This document shows, one piece after another, positions 44,823 through 57,270 of a stretch of DNA of 64,000 nt. Made by a program: the position numbers and the translations under genes. This stretch comes from Bactericera cockerelli (Eukaryota > Arthropoda > Insecta > Hemiptera > Triozidae). Every line of letters starts with the position of its first letter. Within the stretch, counting starts at the first letter, position 1. Below the pieces are notes generated by a model. It ran no database searches. It was not told the DNA's origin and saw only the letters and a list, made by a program, of their open reading frames with translations. The stretch spans positions 18,346,547 to 18,410,546 of the forward strand of contig CM044955.1 of the NCBI GenBank assembly GCA_024516035.1, read 5' to 3'.

Positions 44823-45941
44823 AGTCTATTTTACTGTAGATTAGTTAATTAACCTAGATGTAGATAGCTGTCTGTACTTACCTATTTATATGATGAATGG
44901 TTTTTGATTAATCTCATTTTTTCCAACTTAGCATTAAGTACCTAATTAAATAGGATACTGGATATTTACTAGTGCTAGTACTAATCCATCAATAAATTTT
45001 ATCATCGATTTATTACAACACATTATTCCTGTAGATGTGAATTCCTAGCAAGTCTCTGCCTATCTAAGGTTTCATGTCATGACACAAGTGTTTGGATTAA
45101 GAAGGTCTATTCACGTGAAAACTGGAATGTAAAAAGAAACTAGGCGAAATTAGTAAAAATAATCTGATGAACCTCAAAAATAATTAGGTTTGAGAAATGT
45201 ATGTATATACGTAGGTACTTATTTCAAATTATAAAATATGAATATCTATCGAATTTATCATTTTTTAACTTATATTCTGTTTCTTAATGCTGCCACTGGT
45301 TTCTTTTCATACATTTTTCCTTTTTCCGATTTTCCTCACGATTTAGGAGGGGACTCCAGTTATCCAAGTACCAAGCAGAAAATTTCTGTGCTGCTGGTAG
45401 TGGTACCCAGGTACCCAGGTCACTGTTTGTGCAAGACAGTGTGCTACCCCACTTAGCCACAGTGACTACCTTAACATTTAATAAGAATTATGAATGAGAA
45501 GTTCGTATCTATATTGACAATGAGTTCATAGATATTTATAGGTACCTACTTCTCAAGTAGGTTTTATTGGTTAAGATTGCATTGATATCTGAGCAAGGTA
45601 GGTATATGATATATTTTATGTATTTCTATTTCCAGTAATTGATTACCTACCACTACTTTCAAATATTTTTTTAAAATAAATAGTAATAATTTAAATTCTT
45701 TAAATGCCTCTTAAGCCCTCTTTTAATAATTGTCTATAACCAACAACCAAGTCTGATTATCAATTCATTAGCTATATGTATATTAGATTTATCATCAATG
45801 TTCATAGTTTTCATACCTGCCCTTCAAGAAACACAGGGTGTCTACTAAATGGCCAAAGTAAAATTCCCTGACTTTTCCAGGTTTTCCAGACCATTTTTCC
45901 AGTTTCTCCAGTCTACTTTTTTAAGGAGACATTACATTATA

Positions 45942-47542
45942 CAGGGTGGACCAAAAAAACGTTTACACCCGTTAATGGTAGATTACTGACGACATTTCCA
46001 GGCCGGATCTGCAATCCGTTTTTTCGGATTCGCCTTCGTAACTGCACAAAGTGATTTTTTGCAACTTTCCGAAAAAGTCCGACTTTGGCTTATTTTTCAG
46101 GTCAGTACTTTTTTTCTGTTTAAGATGAGTTGATTCTGAACAATTTTGCAGAAAGCCAACAAAATTTCGATGTTTCTAGCTATACTACTTTGTTTTTTAC
46201 GATTTGGTTTGTCATATTTTTTTACACCTGAACAGAAAAAAAACACCCAAAAAAACTTTTTTACTAAATAAAACACTCGACATTTGTCCGAACAAATTTT
46301 GGCACAGACATGGGCAAGTTTGATAAAAGTTGGCGGCCGCCCCGAGGATGCTAAAAAATAATTTTACGATTTTTTATCACGTGATCTTCTGGGAAAAATT
46401 ATTAGATGTTTGCCAAAAACTCTTCAAAAATCCTAAGAGTTTTTAGTTGTAGACTGTGTAAGGGCGTCTTGTGTTGTTTACAAAAATTGTTTACATTGCT
46501 TTTTTTGAATACCGCGGTCTCACATGCCTTCAACAGCCAGTTTAAGAAAATTCAAATGATAAATTTCGTGCTTCTCAGATTGTCAGTGGTGTTAGCTAGA
46601 TGTGGTAGTGCTAAGAATGTTAGTCGCATGACCGAGGTTCAATTCTCGACGGTCAATATTATTTTAATTATAAAAAAAATCTGATGGAATAATTTATTCA
46701 TACCTGTATCTGACCTGTTGTAACACCAACAACTTATGGTTTTTTTGGGGGTAATACCATCTGTAAATTGAGTTCTATCAGATACTATTGGTATCACAAT
46801 ACACATAATTATTATTCATGTAAGACCCTGAGAGACTGCCTTGATAATGTAAGGATGGTTTTTCTTATGCTTCCCTACGAGAGAAAAAAAAAAACCAGCG
46901 AATTTTCCAAACGAAAATAGAAATAAATAAATAAATCCAGGTAAATATGTAGGTAGGTTCTTCTAACATAAACCATACTAAATAAATAACAAAAATATTT
47001 ACCGATTGCCAACTCTTAATAGAAGTCTTGAAAAAAACAAGATTATCTTTTGTAAAATTAATAAACTTTTGCAGTCTTTATTATGTTTTATACTATTTTG
47101 ATATAAACAAAAGGTATTTAAAAAATCATTTTGTGTTAGTATGTTCAATGAGAAACGATTAGACTAGACGCGTACGATTAGTTCAGTGGTAAGCTAGTCC
47201 ACCCGGTCCGAACGCCAGAGCCAGCAAAAAATTCATGACTACAAAATAAAAAAGACTGTTGCCATTTTTTATTTAGCCATAGTACACACCATGGATTCTC
47301 CTCACACAAATTTTTGAAACCAATGGTGACTTTAGTACCTTAGTTCTTCCTAAGAACTGTAGACTGTAGAGTGGAGTTATTAATAGCTTTGCAGAGATAG
47401 TAAATTTGTCCGTAATCTGCTGTTTTTGGCATTGTGATGCCACTGTGTTTTGATTAGTAAGCACTTATTGTAAACCAAGCCTTCTTACCTACGAGCTAAT
47501 ATTTCTCACATCCTCATTCTTGCCTCTCTCTCTCTCTTTCGC

Positions 47543-47614
<72 letters not shown>

Positions 47615-48578
47615 CTCTCCCTTCTCAATTCCCTCAGAGGAGCTGTTGGAAGTGACGTCCACCTTCCTGGATGCATAAGTTAAACCTCTTCATCATGAAG
47701 ATTCCAGGTTTTTCTGTCAGGTCATCGAATGCCAACAGGATTCTTGATACCAGATTCTGCTACTCTTGCGTCTCCACTGGTATTTCGTAAACTATGTTTT
47801 TCACGTGATTCCAAATGTTCCTGTTGGCAGCTCCATATGCTAAATGCATGTCTGCCATTTAAGCATCCGAATAATAATAATTATGTAACTTGTACTTAAA
47901 AACTCAAGAAGTTAAAAGATAATATTTCACAGAATGCAGAAAAATATTCTTGAAAACTATCATCGAGAAACAAACAATCATTAATTTGACTGGCCTTTAA
48001 TTAATTCCAAGGAAAATAGTTATCAGACATAAATAGCTAATTACTCTTTGAGTACAAGACGACCCTACACGGTCAACACTTTTAAGATTTTGAACATCAT
48101 TTTTTGAGACTTACCTGGTTCGTTTTCCCAGAAGATCACGTGATAAAAAATCGTAAAATTATTTTTTAGCATCCTTGGGTTGGCCGCCAACTTTTATCAA
48201 ACTTGCCCATGTCTGTGCCAAAATTTGCTCGGGCAAATCTTGAGTGTTTCAAAGTGTAAAAAATTTACATGAGAATTTTTTTTCTATTCAGGTGTCAAAA
48301 AAGATGCCAAACCAAACCTTAAAAAACAAAGTAGTGTAGTTAGAAACATTGAAATTTTGTTGGCTTTCTGCAGAAATGTTCAAAATCAACTCATCTTAAA
48401 CAGGAAAAAAGTTCTGACCTGAAGAATAAGCCAAAGTCGGACTTTTTCAGAAAGTTGCAAAAAATCACTTTGTGCAGTTATAAAGGCGAATCCGAAAAAA
48501 CGGATTGCAGATCCGTCCTAGAAATGTCGTCAGTAATCTACCATTAACGGGTGTAAACGTTTTTTTTGGTCCACCCTG
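45942..48578. mobile_element. TIR element with 455-bp arms and TA flanks
   Basis: Left arm 45942-46396 (CAGGGTGGACCAAAAAAACG ...) and right arm 48125-48578 (... CCACCCTG) are inverted copies flanked by TA, as in Tc1/mariner-like elements. The 1.7-kb interior contains a tRNA-like sequence (46596-46655), a (CT)n tract (47523-47627) and no transposase. Confidence 0.85.
47523..47627. repeat. (CT)n microsatellite
   Basis: About 100 nt of CT repeats with a few interruptions, inside the TIR element 45942-48578. Confidence 0.95.
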
Positions 48579-49111
48579 TATGTATATTATACATATAGGA
48601 CCTCAATCTGACTTCTTTTTTTTTTTTTTTTTTTTTTTTGCAAGCCCACCGCCTAGAAATATTAGGTATGTACAAATTGCTTACTCATGTACTGATTGAT
48701 TATTAGTACACAAAAGGTAATGTATATTAAAATAATAGTAAATATTAGACATGTCATATTTTTACAAAATGTGTTTGGCTCCTTGCTTTTTTTTTTTTCT
48801 TTTTTTTTAAATCTAGTGTGATCTCCACAAGACTTTCCTACCCTATTGCTAAGAAATCACCAATTCTTCTCTCGTAAATTTAATAAAAGTTCGCTAAACA
48901 AATTATACTCTTATATTTTTTTAAATTTTGCCGAATACAATACTTTTTTCATTATACGATAAGGAAAGGTAAAACTAAGTGTAATAAATGAACACAAAAA
49001 TAGGAACCCTAAAGAAAATTGAAGAACTTTCAGGGAAAACTCTGAAAAAAAAAAACCTGCTAAAATTTTGTTAATCTTATCAAAAAGTGGTTAAGAGTGT
49101 TTTGTGTTTCT

Positions 49112-49211
49112 NNNNNNNNNNNNNNNNNNNNNNNNNNNNNNNNNNNNNNNNNNNNNNNNNNNNNNNNNNNNNNNNNNNNNNNNNNNNNNNNNNNNNNNNN
49201 NNNNNNNNNNN
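49112..49211. other. Assembly gap (100 N)
   Basis: Exactly 100 N, a conventional gap of unknown size. Sequence to its right (TACAACTACAAGAATTGTGC, GTAACGCGCGAATTAC) is a diverged copy of 51536-51605, so the gap may hide a repeat. The unit ACAGACAAACGAAAGCCAA also occurs twice to the right (49320 and 49646). Confidence 0.98.
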
Positions 49212-49957
49212 TTTCCTACAACTACAAGAATTGTGCTACTTTTGCTCTGGCGTATAATATCACTCGGTAACGCGCGAATTACTTTGAGTTGGAGGTTCGG
49301 ATCTCGCCTTATTTATGAGACAGACAAACGAAAGCCAAATCGTCCAGTATGCAAATTAAAACAGAACCCCACTTAGTGAGGTTTCTTCTACATGGCAGGG
49401 TTCTCCTTAAAGAAGCTCTTCCATCCAACAATAACTACCTAGTGTTTCTTTCAACAGTAAACCTCAAACAGATTCAACTATCACATTATAAATGTTCAAT
49501 CAAGCATGAGGACATCGAGACCTTTTATTTAATACCCCTCGATAAGTTTTATACATATAAAACATATCAACCGACCTTTTTTTTTTTTTTTTTTTTTGGC
49601 CCTTTATCGATTTTTTACCACAGTGCGGCCCCCTTAGGTTTCAGACAGACAAACGAAAGCCAATTCGTCTAGTACCCAAGTTAAAACAGAACCTCACTTA
49701 GTGAGTTCGTTCTCACTGTGTTCGGTTAATTATGTTTAAGAGAAGGTAAGATAACAAGCGAGACCCTCCCTTAAGACGAAGAACGATTAGAGAGATAGTC
49801 CGGGTTATTCTAAAATTATTCCCGTTTCATAAAAATTGGCCTTTGTCACAGATTTTTACAAGGATACTGTGTGGTGCCATTCATTTTATCCAGATGGGCC
49901 CCTCAACTGGTTCAGATAGTGGGTACACCCTGAACATATTTCCTTAATTTATGTCAG

Positions 49958-50394
49958 ATATAATAATTAGGACTTTTAAGTCCCATTATTCCAGCAGTAT
50001 GCCCAAGATGTATTATTATGTAATAAAAACCACAAATGGGAGGATAACTATGTATTTTTACAATTAATGTCTGTGAAAGAATACTGTGAAAGAATACGAA
50101 GCTTATTGTGTCTTTTAAGTAATAAATGTATAAATATATAAAAAAAATTAACTGTTAATTTTTTTTATTATTATTGTATATTATAGATGAGGTACAACAC
50201 AACCCACAACAAAAAGGGTAATCGTTCCTCATTAACTCACTAAATTTAATGTAAATTATGTAAAATTAAAATAAGTAAAGAGTATTTTGTTTTTTAAAAA
50301 AACTGACATTTTCCAGCTGAGTTTCGAACCCGCGGACCTCTAGCATCTCTACAGTCACACTGTGCCGCCTTTACCACTGAGCTAACTGAGCTGT
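49958..50394 (-). mobile_element. tRNA-derived SINE (family 3), split by about 270 bp
   Basis: The body (GGACTTTTAAGTCCCATTAT ... GGGAGGATAACT, 49970-50050) and the head (GAGTTTCGAACCCGCGGACC ... CACTGAGCTAACTGAG, 50318-50394) lie in the right order and orientation, with AT-rich sequence between them. A single SINE with an insertion is the likely reading. Confidence 0.55.
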
Positions 50395-50817
50395 TATTGA
50401 TGGCTTGTGGTTTTTGCAACAGATAAAAGCTTCACTTTACTTTGTATAATAAACTTTATAGCGGCCAGCGAAAGAAATATTTTACTAGAGAGAATTGGAT
50501 AGGGAGGGAAGCCTTTCACTTCCTATGTACCTAATAGGTACCTACATTCCTAATTAGGAATAGGTATTAGGTAGTGTAGGGGCTTTTAGAAAGTTTTCTA
50601 TGAAACTTCTACATTTCCTACTTAGAAAGGTCCCCAAACATTTATGACATTCATGTTACACATACATAATATTATGTAACATTGGGTACTACAGATTTTT
50701 TTACATTTTTGAACCTAATATAAAAAACATTTTAGAAGGAAAAAAAATCTTGTCTTTTTTACTCCTTGGGCATTACAGGTTTAATATACCTATGTATGTA
50801 TGTATGAATTTATTTTT

Positions 50818-51098
50818 GGTCAAGAACAAGGCCTCTTCACAAATTTTGTGGATAGCGCAGCATTACTAAGAGCCTCCATTACTTTTCAAATTCTATTACA
50901 TTAATTTATTTTTACTCTGGTAATGCCGCCACTGGTCGTTACTTATTCAGTAACTACTCATTTTTCCTCACGAGGTATAAGTGGACCCCAAACACCCAAG
51001 TAATGTACAGAAAAATTCCTGACCAGCTGGGGATCGAATACAGGTCACCATGCGTGGTAAGCTTAGCGCGCTAACTCACTCAGCACCGTCGACTATTT
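50818..51098 (-). mobile_element. tRNA-derived SINE (family 5), minus strand
   Basis: GGTCAAGAACAAGGCCTCTT to GCGCTAACTCACTCAGCACC matches the 20865 copy on the opposite strand. Shorter relatives are at 32410-32600 (+) and 45330-45470 (-). Confidence 0.75.
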
Positions 51099-51947
51099 AT
51101 GGGTTAGAATACCTCTACACAATTTCACATCGGGACATGTGGATTGAAAGGTTTGTGAGTGAATAGGTATATACATAATAAACTAGATTAAATATCTATA
51201 CTCCAATGTTATTCTGTTCTCTGAAAATGATCCTTTTCCTAATTAACGGCCAAATGGTAGCTTTTGGGATAATGAAACCATAAAAAGGCACACCTACCAC
51301 CCAGAAGAAAAAAAATGAGCCATTGTTCATGAAAATCGGTCCAGTAGTTTTGGCTGTAGAGCGGTCAACGTCAAAGAAGAAGCAGAATTTTTTGGAAAAA
51401 AATGACGTTTTTATAGTGTGGTTTTGACCAACTTAACTCAAACAATTTCGATGTTTCTTTTTTAAAAGCTTGTTTATTATCGCGCCCCAATCTGTATATG
51501 TAGTTCAAATTCCTCCATCACTTGTACTTTTCCTCCTACAACTACACGAAATGAGCTACTTATGCTGTCGCGTATAGTATACTCTGGGTAGCGCGCGAAC
51601 TATTTCGATTGACTTGGCGGGTCGGAGCGCTACCGCGCTCCTTAATTAGTTTACCCAGCTAAGATATTCTTAACAATCTTAACCCTGGGATAACTTAGGT
51701 TGTTCGATTAATACAATGATTGATAAGTCCCTCGCTGATATTTCTAAATCTTTGATTCCTGGTCGGGACGAATATTTATTTTGACATTAAAATGAATCAT
51801 TTACACTGGTGGACCCGGTCTCTTCTAACCGGCTAACGTTTCTCTTTTATTTCCCAATATAAGTATATTTTATTTAGAGTGCAGTACAATACAAGTGTTG
51901 GCTTTAAAAAAGTTAGCCAGCACCCAATTACATATAACGCGATTTGA

Positions 51948-52121
51948 CTCACTTTTCTGTTTATACTGATTAGTGATTAAAATAGAGAGGTTAGTTGGTG
52001 ACATGGATATTCAGAACTATTACCTGCTGATGAGAGCAAATAAGCTCGAAACAGCTGTCCAGGTATGTTCTGATATTCATATACATCTAGTACAACTTCT
52101 CACTTTTCTGTTTATACTGAT
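51948..52121 (+). mobile_element. Retrozyme-like unit carrying hammerhead copy 2
   Basis: A perfect 23-nt direct repeat, starting CTCACTTTTCTG and ending TTTATACTGAT, occurs at 51948-51970 and 52099-52121, a period of 151 nt. One hammerhead lies in between. This is what a self-cleaving tandem-repeat element (one monomer plus a partial second) would leave. No protein-coding part is present. Confidence 0.7.
52012..52072 (+). ncRNA. Type I hammerhead ribozyme motif, copy 2 (minimal stem III)
   Basis: Stem I: CAGAAC (52012-52017) with GTTCTG (52067-52072) and TACCTG (52021-52026) with CAGGTA (52060-52065), internal loop TAT/T. The core CTGATGA is 52027-52033. Stem II is GAGC/GCTC with loop AAATAA (52034-52047). 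GAA is 52048-52050. Stem III has only two pairs, AC with GT around loop AGCT (52051-52058), and C52059 is the cleavage nucleotide. Short-stem-III type I hammerheads are known from Penelope-like elements and animal retrozymes. Confidence 0.9.
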
Positions 52122-52131
52122 ATACTGACAC

Positions 52132-52305
52132 CGGTCTAGTATATGATACCTACCGACTCCCCGCTACCTAAAGCCACCTAGTTGGTGGCCATGCCTTAGG
52201 ATAGACTGTAGAATAGGTTTAGGAAAAATATATGTGGGATCATGCTTCGTGTCTAGAGTAAAATATATGTAAAGGGTCGGTAGGTATCATACTAGAACGG
52301 TACCG
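52132..52305. mobile_element. Small inverted-repeat element beside hammerhead copy 2
   Basis: CCGGTCTAGTATATGATACC / TACCGAC at 52132 and GTCGGTAGGTATCATACTAG / AACGG ending near 52302 are inverted. It starts 10 nt past the retrozyme-like unit. Confidence 0.65.
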
Positions 52306-52476
52306 CAAAATTCAAGTTGAATTCCTTAGCCATCAGCACGTTGATAAAACAGTGAGTACGTACATACATAATATATCCACATAATATTCTGAATTAATAC
52401 ATAGAGACTGCCATGTGAAAGAACTGAAATCCAACATGAAAAAAAAAAACTTGAGACACAATTTGGCAAAAGATTA

Positions 52477-52606
52477 GGGGCGGAATTAATAGACATTTTA
52501 GTAATACCTCTGTGGCGCTAAGTCACGGATTGCGTATTCTGTAAGATAGGGAAAACCGACACTTACCAACGACTTAAGTTATTGATGTTGTCTATTAATT
52601 CCGCCC
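52477..52606. mobile_element. Harbinger-like MITE with TTA duplication
   Basis: Ends GGGGCGGAATTAATAGACA and TGTCTATTAATTCCGCCC are inverted and flanked by TTA on both sides (52474-52476, 52607-52609). Confidence 0.75.
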
Positions 52607-53049
52607 TTAATGGCACAGAGGCGTAAGATTTCAAAGATTTGTTATTTTTGCTAACAAAAAATTATTGAAATTACGTCTCGTGTGTTTCACTTGCTTTGAG
52701 AGGTTAACGCTTAAGAAAAACTTGAAACATATAAATTTACAACCGGTTCCGTACCAGAGCTCCGGATTGGATTCTATCTGAACACACGCATGCGCAGTGC
52801 CTGATATTTCCTATCAGGTAAATAAACACAAGCAGAATGGGAGAAGAGGTTGGGTGCCAAAATTTGGAAGGCATGGGGGAATAGATAACTGAGACCATGG
52901 TGATTAATAAGAATGAAGTAGTGAGGGTGGTTTTGAGGAATTTGCGGTTATTGACATTACATTTAATTGAAATATTTGAAAGGTTATAAACAAGAGTAGA
53001 TTGATGCAAGAGGTCACGTGATCATATCCTAGCCGATACAAGTAATTTT

Positions 53050-55430
53050 AAAAAAATAGCTAAGGCTGGGTGAGGTAAATGTTAGTAGATGTGTAGTTCG
53101 CTCCGGTTCAAGCCGTGTTTTCAGATGAGCACACCAAAGGATACTGAACAGAGATGTTAAACTTTCATACACTAGGTACGAATGTCGAAAATTGATCTAC
53201 CCAAAATAAGCTCCCATATGTCGTTTTAGGTTTTCGCACCAATTATTATTATGAATGAAGTATAATAGATCACGAGTACCTATTATAACAAGTTTTTGTT
53301 ATAGGCAATTGTTCATATCTTAACTTCGATAAATCTTTTGGACAGTTTGAAGCGAATGCAACAAAGAAGACACTCTTTTTAAGTGAAGCTGTTAGAAATA
53401 ACAGTAATTCATTTCTGAATTGAAATGCATTGAATAAACACAAACTTAACTTTAGGAAATACTTAGTTCAAAGCGTACCTACCTCAATGATTTTTTGCTA
53501 GTGGCCATGTTTACAAGTTTGTGAAATAAAATAAAAATCTCGTATATTGATATTGAATAGACTATATATGTTTTATTTTCAATAAATTGTGAGAAATTCA
53601 AAATGTTTAATGATATAGAGATAAAATACATTCGTACTTTTACGTGACAATTATGTGATAATTATGGAAATGGCAAAACATCGAGAAACGTACAAATTGA
53701 CTAATAATTTACAGACATGCAACTGCGTAAAATGTCAATCATACATTGATTTTATATTTTTTACTTTCAGATCCTATTTTTTCTTACATTAGGTAGGTAT
53801 GGATATGCCCATGTACATTTCACAGGGGTTACAAGTAAAACTAATATAATATGGAGTACAGAGAAAAGAAATGCAATTAAGTACTTATTACGTAAAACAC
53901 ATTAATAAAATCTTAAATATCACGAAACGATAATTTTTAATAAAATATATTCATTTTCAATAAAACATTATACAAATTAGGTATGTGTGAAGATATGAAC
54001 TATTAGGGTCCTAAGAGAAAATAGAGAAAGAGGTAGTAAAAGTTACAAGAAAAATGGTTATAGAGATTTATTTTGACTTGAACAGTCAAGTAAAAAAATA
54101 ATAAAGAGTATAAGTATAAGTTTTAAAATAAATAAAATAAAATTAGGTAAATCAGAGGAACCTTCGTAAAGCTGCAATCGATTGACTGGTGAGTCCCAAT
54201 ATTCTCATTATACATTAAAACAAAATCTTTTGTACTGCCTTTTAACTGATCATCACATCTCTTGACTGACAATATTATAACAAATCTGGAGTATTTTGAG
54301 ATAAATCTTGACCTATTTGGATATGTGTAGTAGGTAAATAAAAAAATAATGTCATATTATACGAATAATAAACATCACTACTGAGAATTCTTTTTTATTG
54401 ATATAAATGCTACCATTTCAGTCAAGGGCTTCATTCAGTTTCATTTAATTTGTGCTTTATTTTTAATAGGTAGACAACAAACTAAAGAGCAAAGTCACTT
54501 ATCTGATCAATTAAACTATTAAATGGCATGTAGATTTGGTTAAGGATAAACAAAAAATACTTATAATAAAATTGAAAACCAATAAATTAAAATAAAGAAA
54601 ATTATATTGCACAAAATATAGATAAAGTGAAAATAATATCTAGACGGAATATAAACTTTCAAAGGTTTAAACTTGAAAACCGTACTCAATTCTTGGAAAA
54701 TACACATTTTGATTCAGTAATTCTGAAGAAATTGATAGCGTAGTCAAAGCGAAACATAGAATTAGTCGAAGCCAACTCAATACAGTTCAAACCTTTTACA
54801 GTTGTATTAAAATAATTGGACATAGAATATAGAATAAACAGTGATATTCTTTTCTAATTGCAGGTGTTATTAACCTGGTATAAAATCATTTTTAAATGAC
54901 CTAAAATAAAATTTAAAAAAAAATAAAATAACTATCTAACATTTTTCAGAAACAGAAACACCACTTCTACTAATTCTTTTGATTTGTTTGTGATTGCGAG
55001 AAAAATAATTTCACTAAGTATACAATTAGGTAGGTACCGGAATGTTGTATATTCATTTGTTAAAAATTGTGCGTATACAGTAAGTATGGATTATAAGTTT
55101 AGTAAATGTATAAAGAAAGGAATGAATGAGTAAGCTTAGTGCAATATATTCAGTATTCACACACAGATAATTGCAAGCAGCTCGGTGTACCTTTTGAAAA
55201 GAAAGTTTACAGAGTCTCAAGATGTTTGAATACACTTTTTAAAGAGCTATTGTCGTAACTGTTAATAACACCGACACCATAAAACGACGAAATAATCTCA
55301 TATCAAACTCTTCCAATGTAGAATTAGCTAATAGGAGATGTGTTGCATTAATAAATAAAATCATTCATTTTTAAATAGCTGTTCATGTGGAATGTAACAA
55401 GAAAAGAGATTTTTACTAAAACATTACGTC
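53050..55430. other. AT-rich intergenic stretch without recognisable gene
   Basis: I see no open frame with family resemblance, no SINE and no inverted repeat of note. The sequence appears mostly unique and very AT-rich. Exons of a PHM 3' UTR or a non-coding gene cannot be excluded. Confidence 0.6.
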
Positions 55431-55781
55431 CTACTTGGGGATCGAACCCATGAACTCTAGCACTGAACTATGGGCAGGCGAGCGCTTGACATCAATAGCA
55501 AAACAAATAATCATGTACATTTAAGGATAATGGCAAGAATAGGTCTTTCCTATAAGATTGTTGAACCACATGTGTAATTTATTGTGATAAGGTGGGACAG
55601 CTGACACATGTACTAGTACCTACTATGATGAACAAAATAGCTTAAGAAGTCTACCGACAAATACTGCCCAATAGTAGTGATAAATTGATAATATTAATGC
55701 GCGTGTAGTTTCCTTGTCGTGTGCAAAATACCAACATTGACAACATAAGTGTTCCTGGGTATTTTTATTTTAAAAGTTAAT

Positions 55782-55950
55782 TGTGCCCCGGAACAGATTT
55801 CGCATTACTTCAGGGTACTTTACCTCTAAATCCATGCCATTCCGTAAGCGAAAAAACTCGGTTGGAATTTTCCGCTCCGGCCGGGATTCGAGCCAGCAAC
55901 CTTGGCATCAGCAATCAATGCTCTCAACCACTGAGCCATGGAGGTCGGCG
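55782..55950 (-). mobile_element. tRNA-derived SINE (family 4), second copy
   Basis: TGCCCCGGAACAGATTTCGC to CACTGAGCCATGGAGGTCGG matches the copy at 12695-12862 across its length, with scattered differences. Confidence 0.8.
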
Positions 55951-56384
55951 TTCTTGGGTATTGATTGTTTGCTAATCATGTCATTGTAGGATCCGTAACT
56001 TTCCAAACACATGAGTTTCTATGTCGTGTATAAAATTATACTATACTCTCACATTATACTATGTCATGTATCGATCCAGTCTAAATACGAAATAACAAAT
56101 GCACTAATTGATATCACTAGTAGTGAACAGTATTTGGTATTTGTCAGTATATCGCTAGCTTCTACACATAACTCGACTTAAAATTTGACTATAAAATACG
56201 AACTCGCTTAACTGTTGTTGTAAAGAAACTCAATTTTTCCTCTGGTAGAACCAAGGTCTATGATTCCTATTAATATGAGTGTAGTGGATATCATATGAGC
56301 ACTAATAATACTATAGTTACTATACATATATGTGGATCATATTATAATACTTTATATTTGCTTTGAATCCTGAAATAAATAAAG

Positions 56385-57030
56385 TTTACAGGAAAAGTAG
56401 AGTAGAGTTTGAAACATACCCCGAATTAGGGATGTTTAGAGCATGATTTTTACCCAGATCAAGAAAAAGTAGAGTAGGATGTTTGAATTGTTTGAAACAT
56501 ACCCCGAATTAGGGACGTTTAGAGCATGATTTTTAACCAGATCCAGGAAAAGTAGAGTAGGATGTTTGTAACATTACCCCAAATCAGGGATATTTTTTTG
56601 CTTTTTACGCAGATCAAGGAAAAGTAGAGCAGGATGCTTGTAACATTACCCCAAATCAGGGATATTTAGAGCATGATTTTTACCCAGTTCCAGGAAAAGT
56701 AGAGTAGCATGTTTGTAACATTACCCCAAATCAGGAATATTTAGAGCATAATTTTTCCCAGATCCAAGAAAAGTAGAGTAGGATGTTTGAAACATAACCC
56801 AAATCAGGGATGTCTAGAGGATGCTTTTTAGCCAATTTCAAGGAAAAGTAGAGTAGGATGCTTGTAACATTACCCCAAATCAGGGATATTTAGAGCATGA
56901 TTTTTACCCAGATCAAGGAAAAGTAGGGTAGGATGTAAACATACCCCAAATCAGGGATGCTTAGAGCATGATTTTTACCCAGATCAAGGAAAAGTAGGGT
57001 AGGATGTTTGAAACATACCACGAATCTTGG
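56385..57030. repeat. 73-bp minisatellite in the PHM 3' UTR region, about 9 copies
   Basis: Unit AAGTAGAGTAGGATGTTTGA / AACATACCCCAAATCAGGGA / TATTTAGAGCATGATTTTTA / CCCAGATCAAGG. The marker GGAAAAGTAGAG recurs near 56391, 56464, 56547, 56620, 56692, 56769, 56842, 56917 and 56987. On the minus strand it immediately follows the PHM stop codon, so it should form the start of the 3' UTR. Confidence 0.93.
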
Positions 57031-57034
57031 CTAT

Positions 57035-57270
57035 TTAGAGTACAATATTGGAAACAATTCCCGGATCCGGAATATTGTTGAGGTTGTCCCCCAGACCCCA
57101 GTAGTAGACAGGTGGGCCCTCTGAGAAGCAATACTTGGTCTCGAGGGGCGACGCGTGCTCCACCCAGTACATGAGGTAGAAGTTGCACATCTCATCCCGA
57201 CCCGTGCTGCCCACGTAAGTCTCCCGGCTCCGGAAGTTCTTCATCACGCACCGAGCCGCCATCACGTCCC
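57035..57270 (-). CDS. Phm: PHM last exon with the CuM methionine and stop codon
   Basis: The exon encodes GDVMAARCVMKNFRSRETYV, then GSTGRDEMCNFYLMYWVEHA and SPLETKYCFSEGPPVYYWGL, ending GDNLNNIPDPGIVSNIVL and TAA. The Met of DEMCN is the third CuM ligand. The tail YYW...NIPD is typical of insect PHM ends. The acceptor is TTGCAG/GG. The last codons and the TAA lie in sequence resembling a unit of the downstream 73-bp minisatellite. Confidence 0.93.

Noticed and set aside
46406..46684. 92-residue open frame inside the TIR element as a transposase
   Set aside because: It shows no DDE motif or DNA-binding domain and runs through a tRNA-like repeat.
51640..51850. Ribosomal LSU-like phrase CCCTGGGATAACTTAGG
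   Set aside because: The similarity is short and does not extend; the context is a repeat also present beside the assembly gap.
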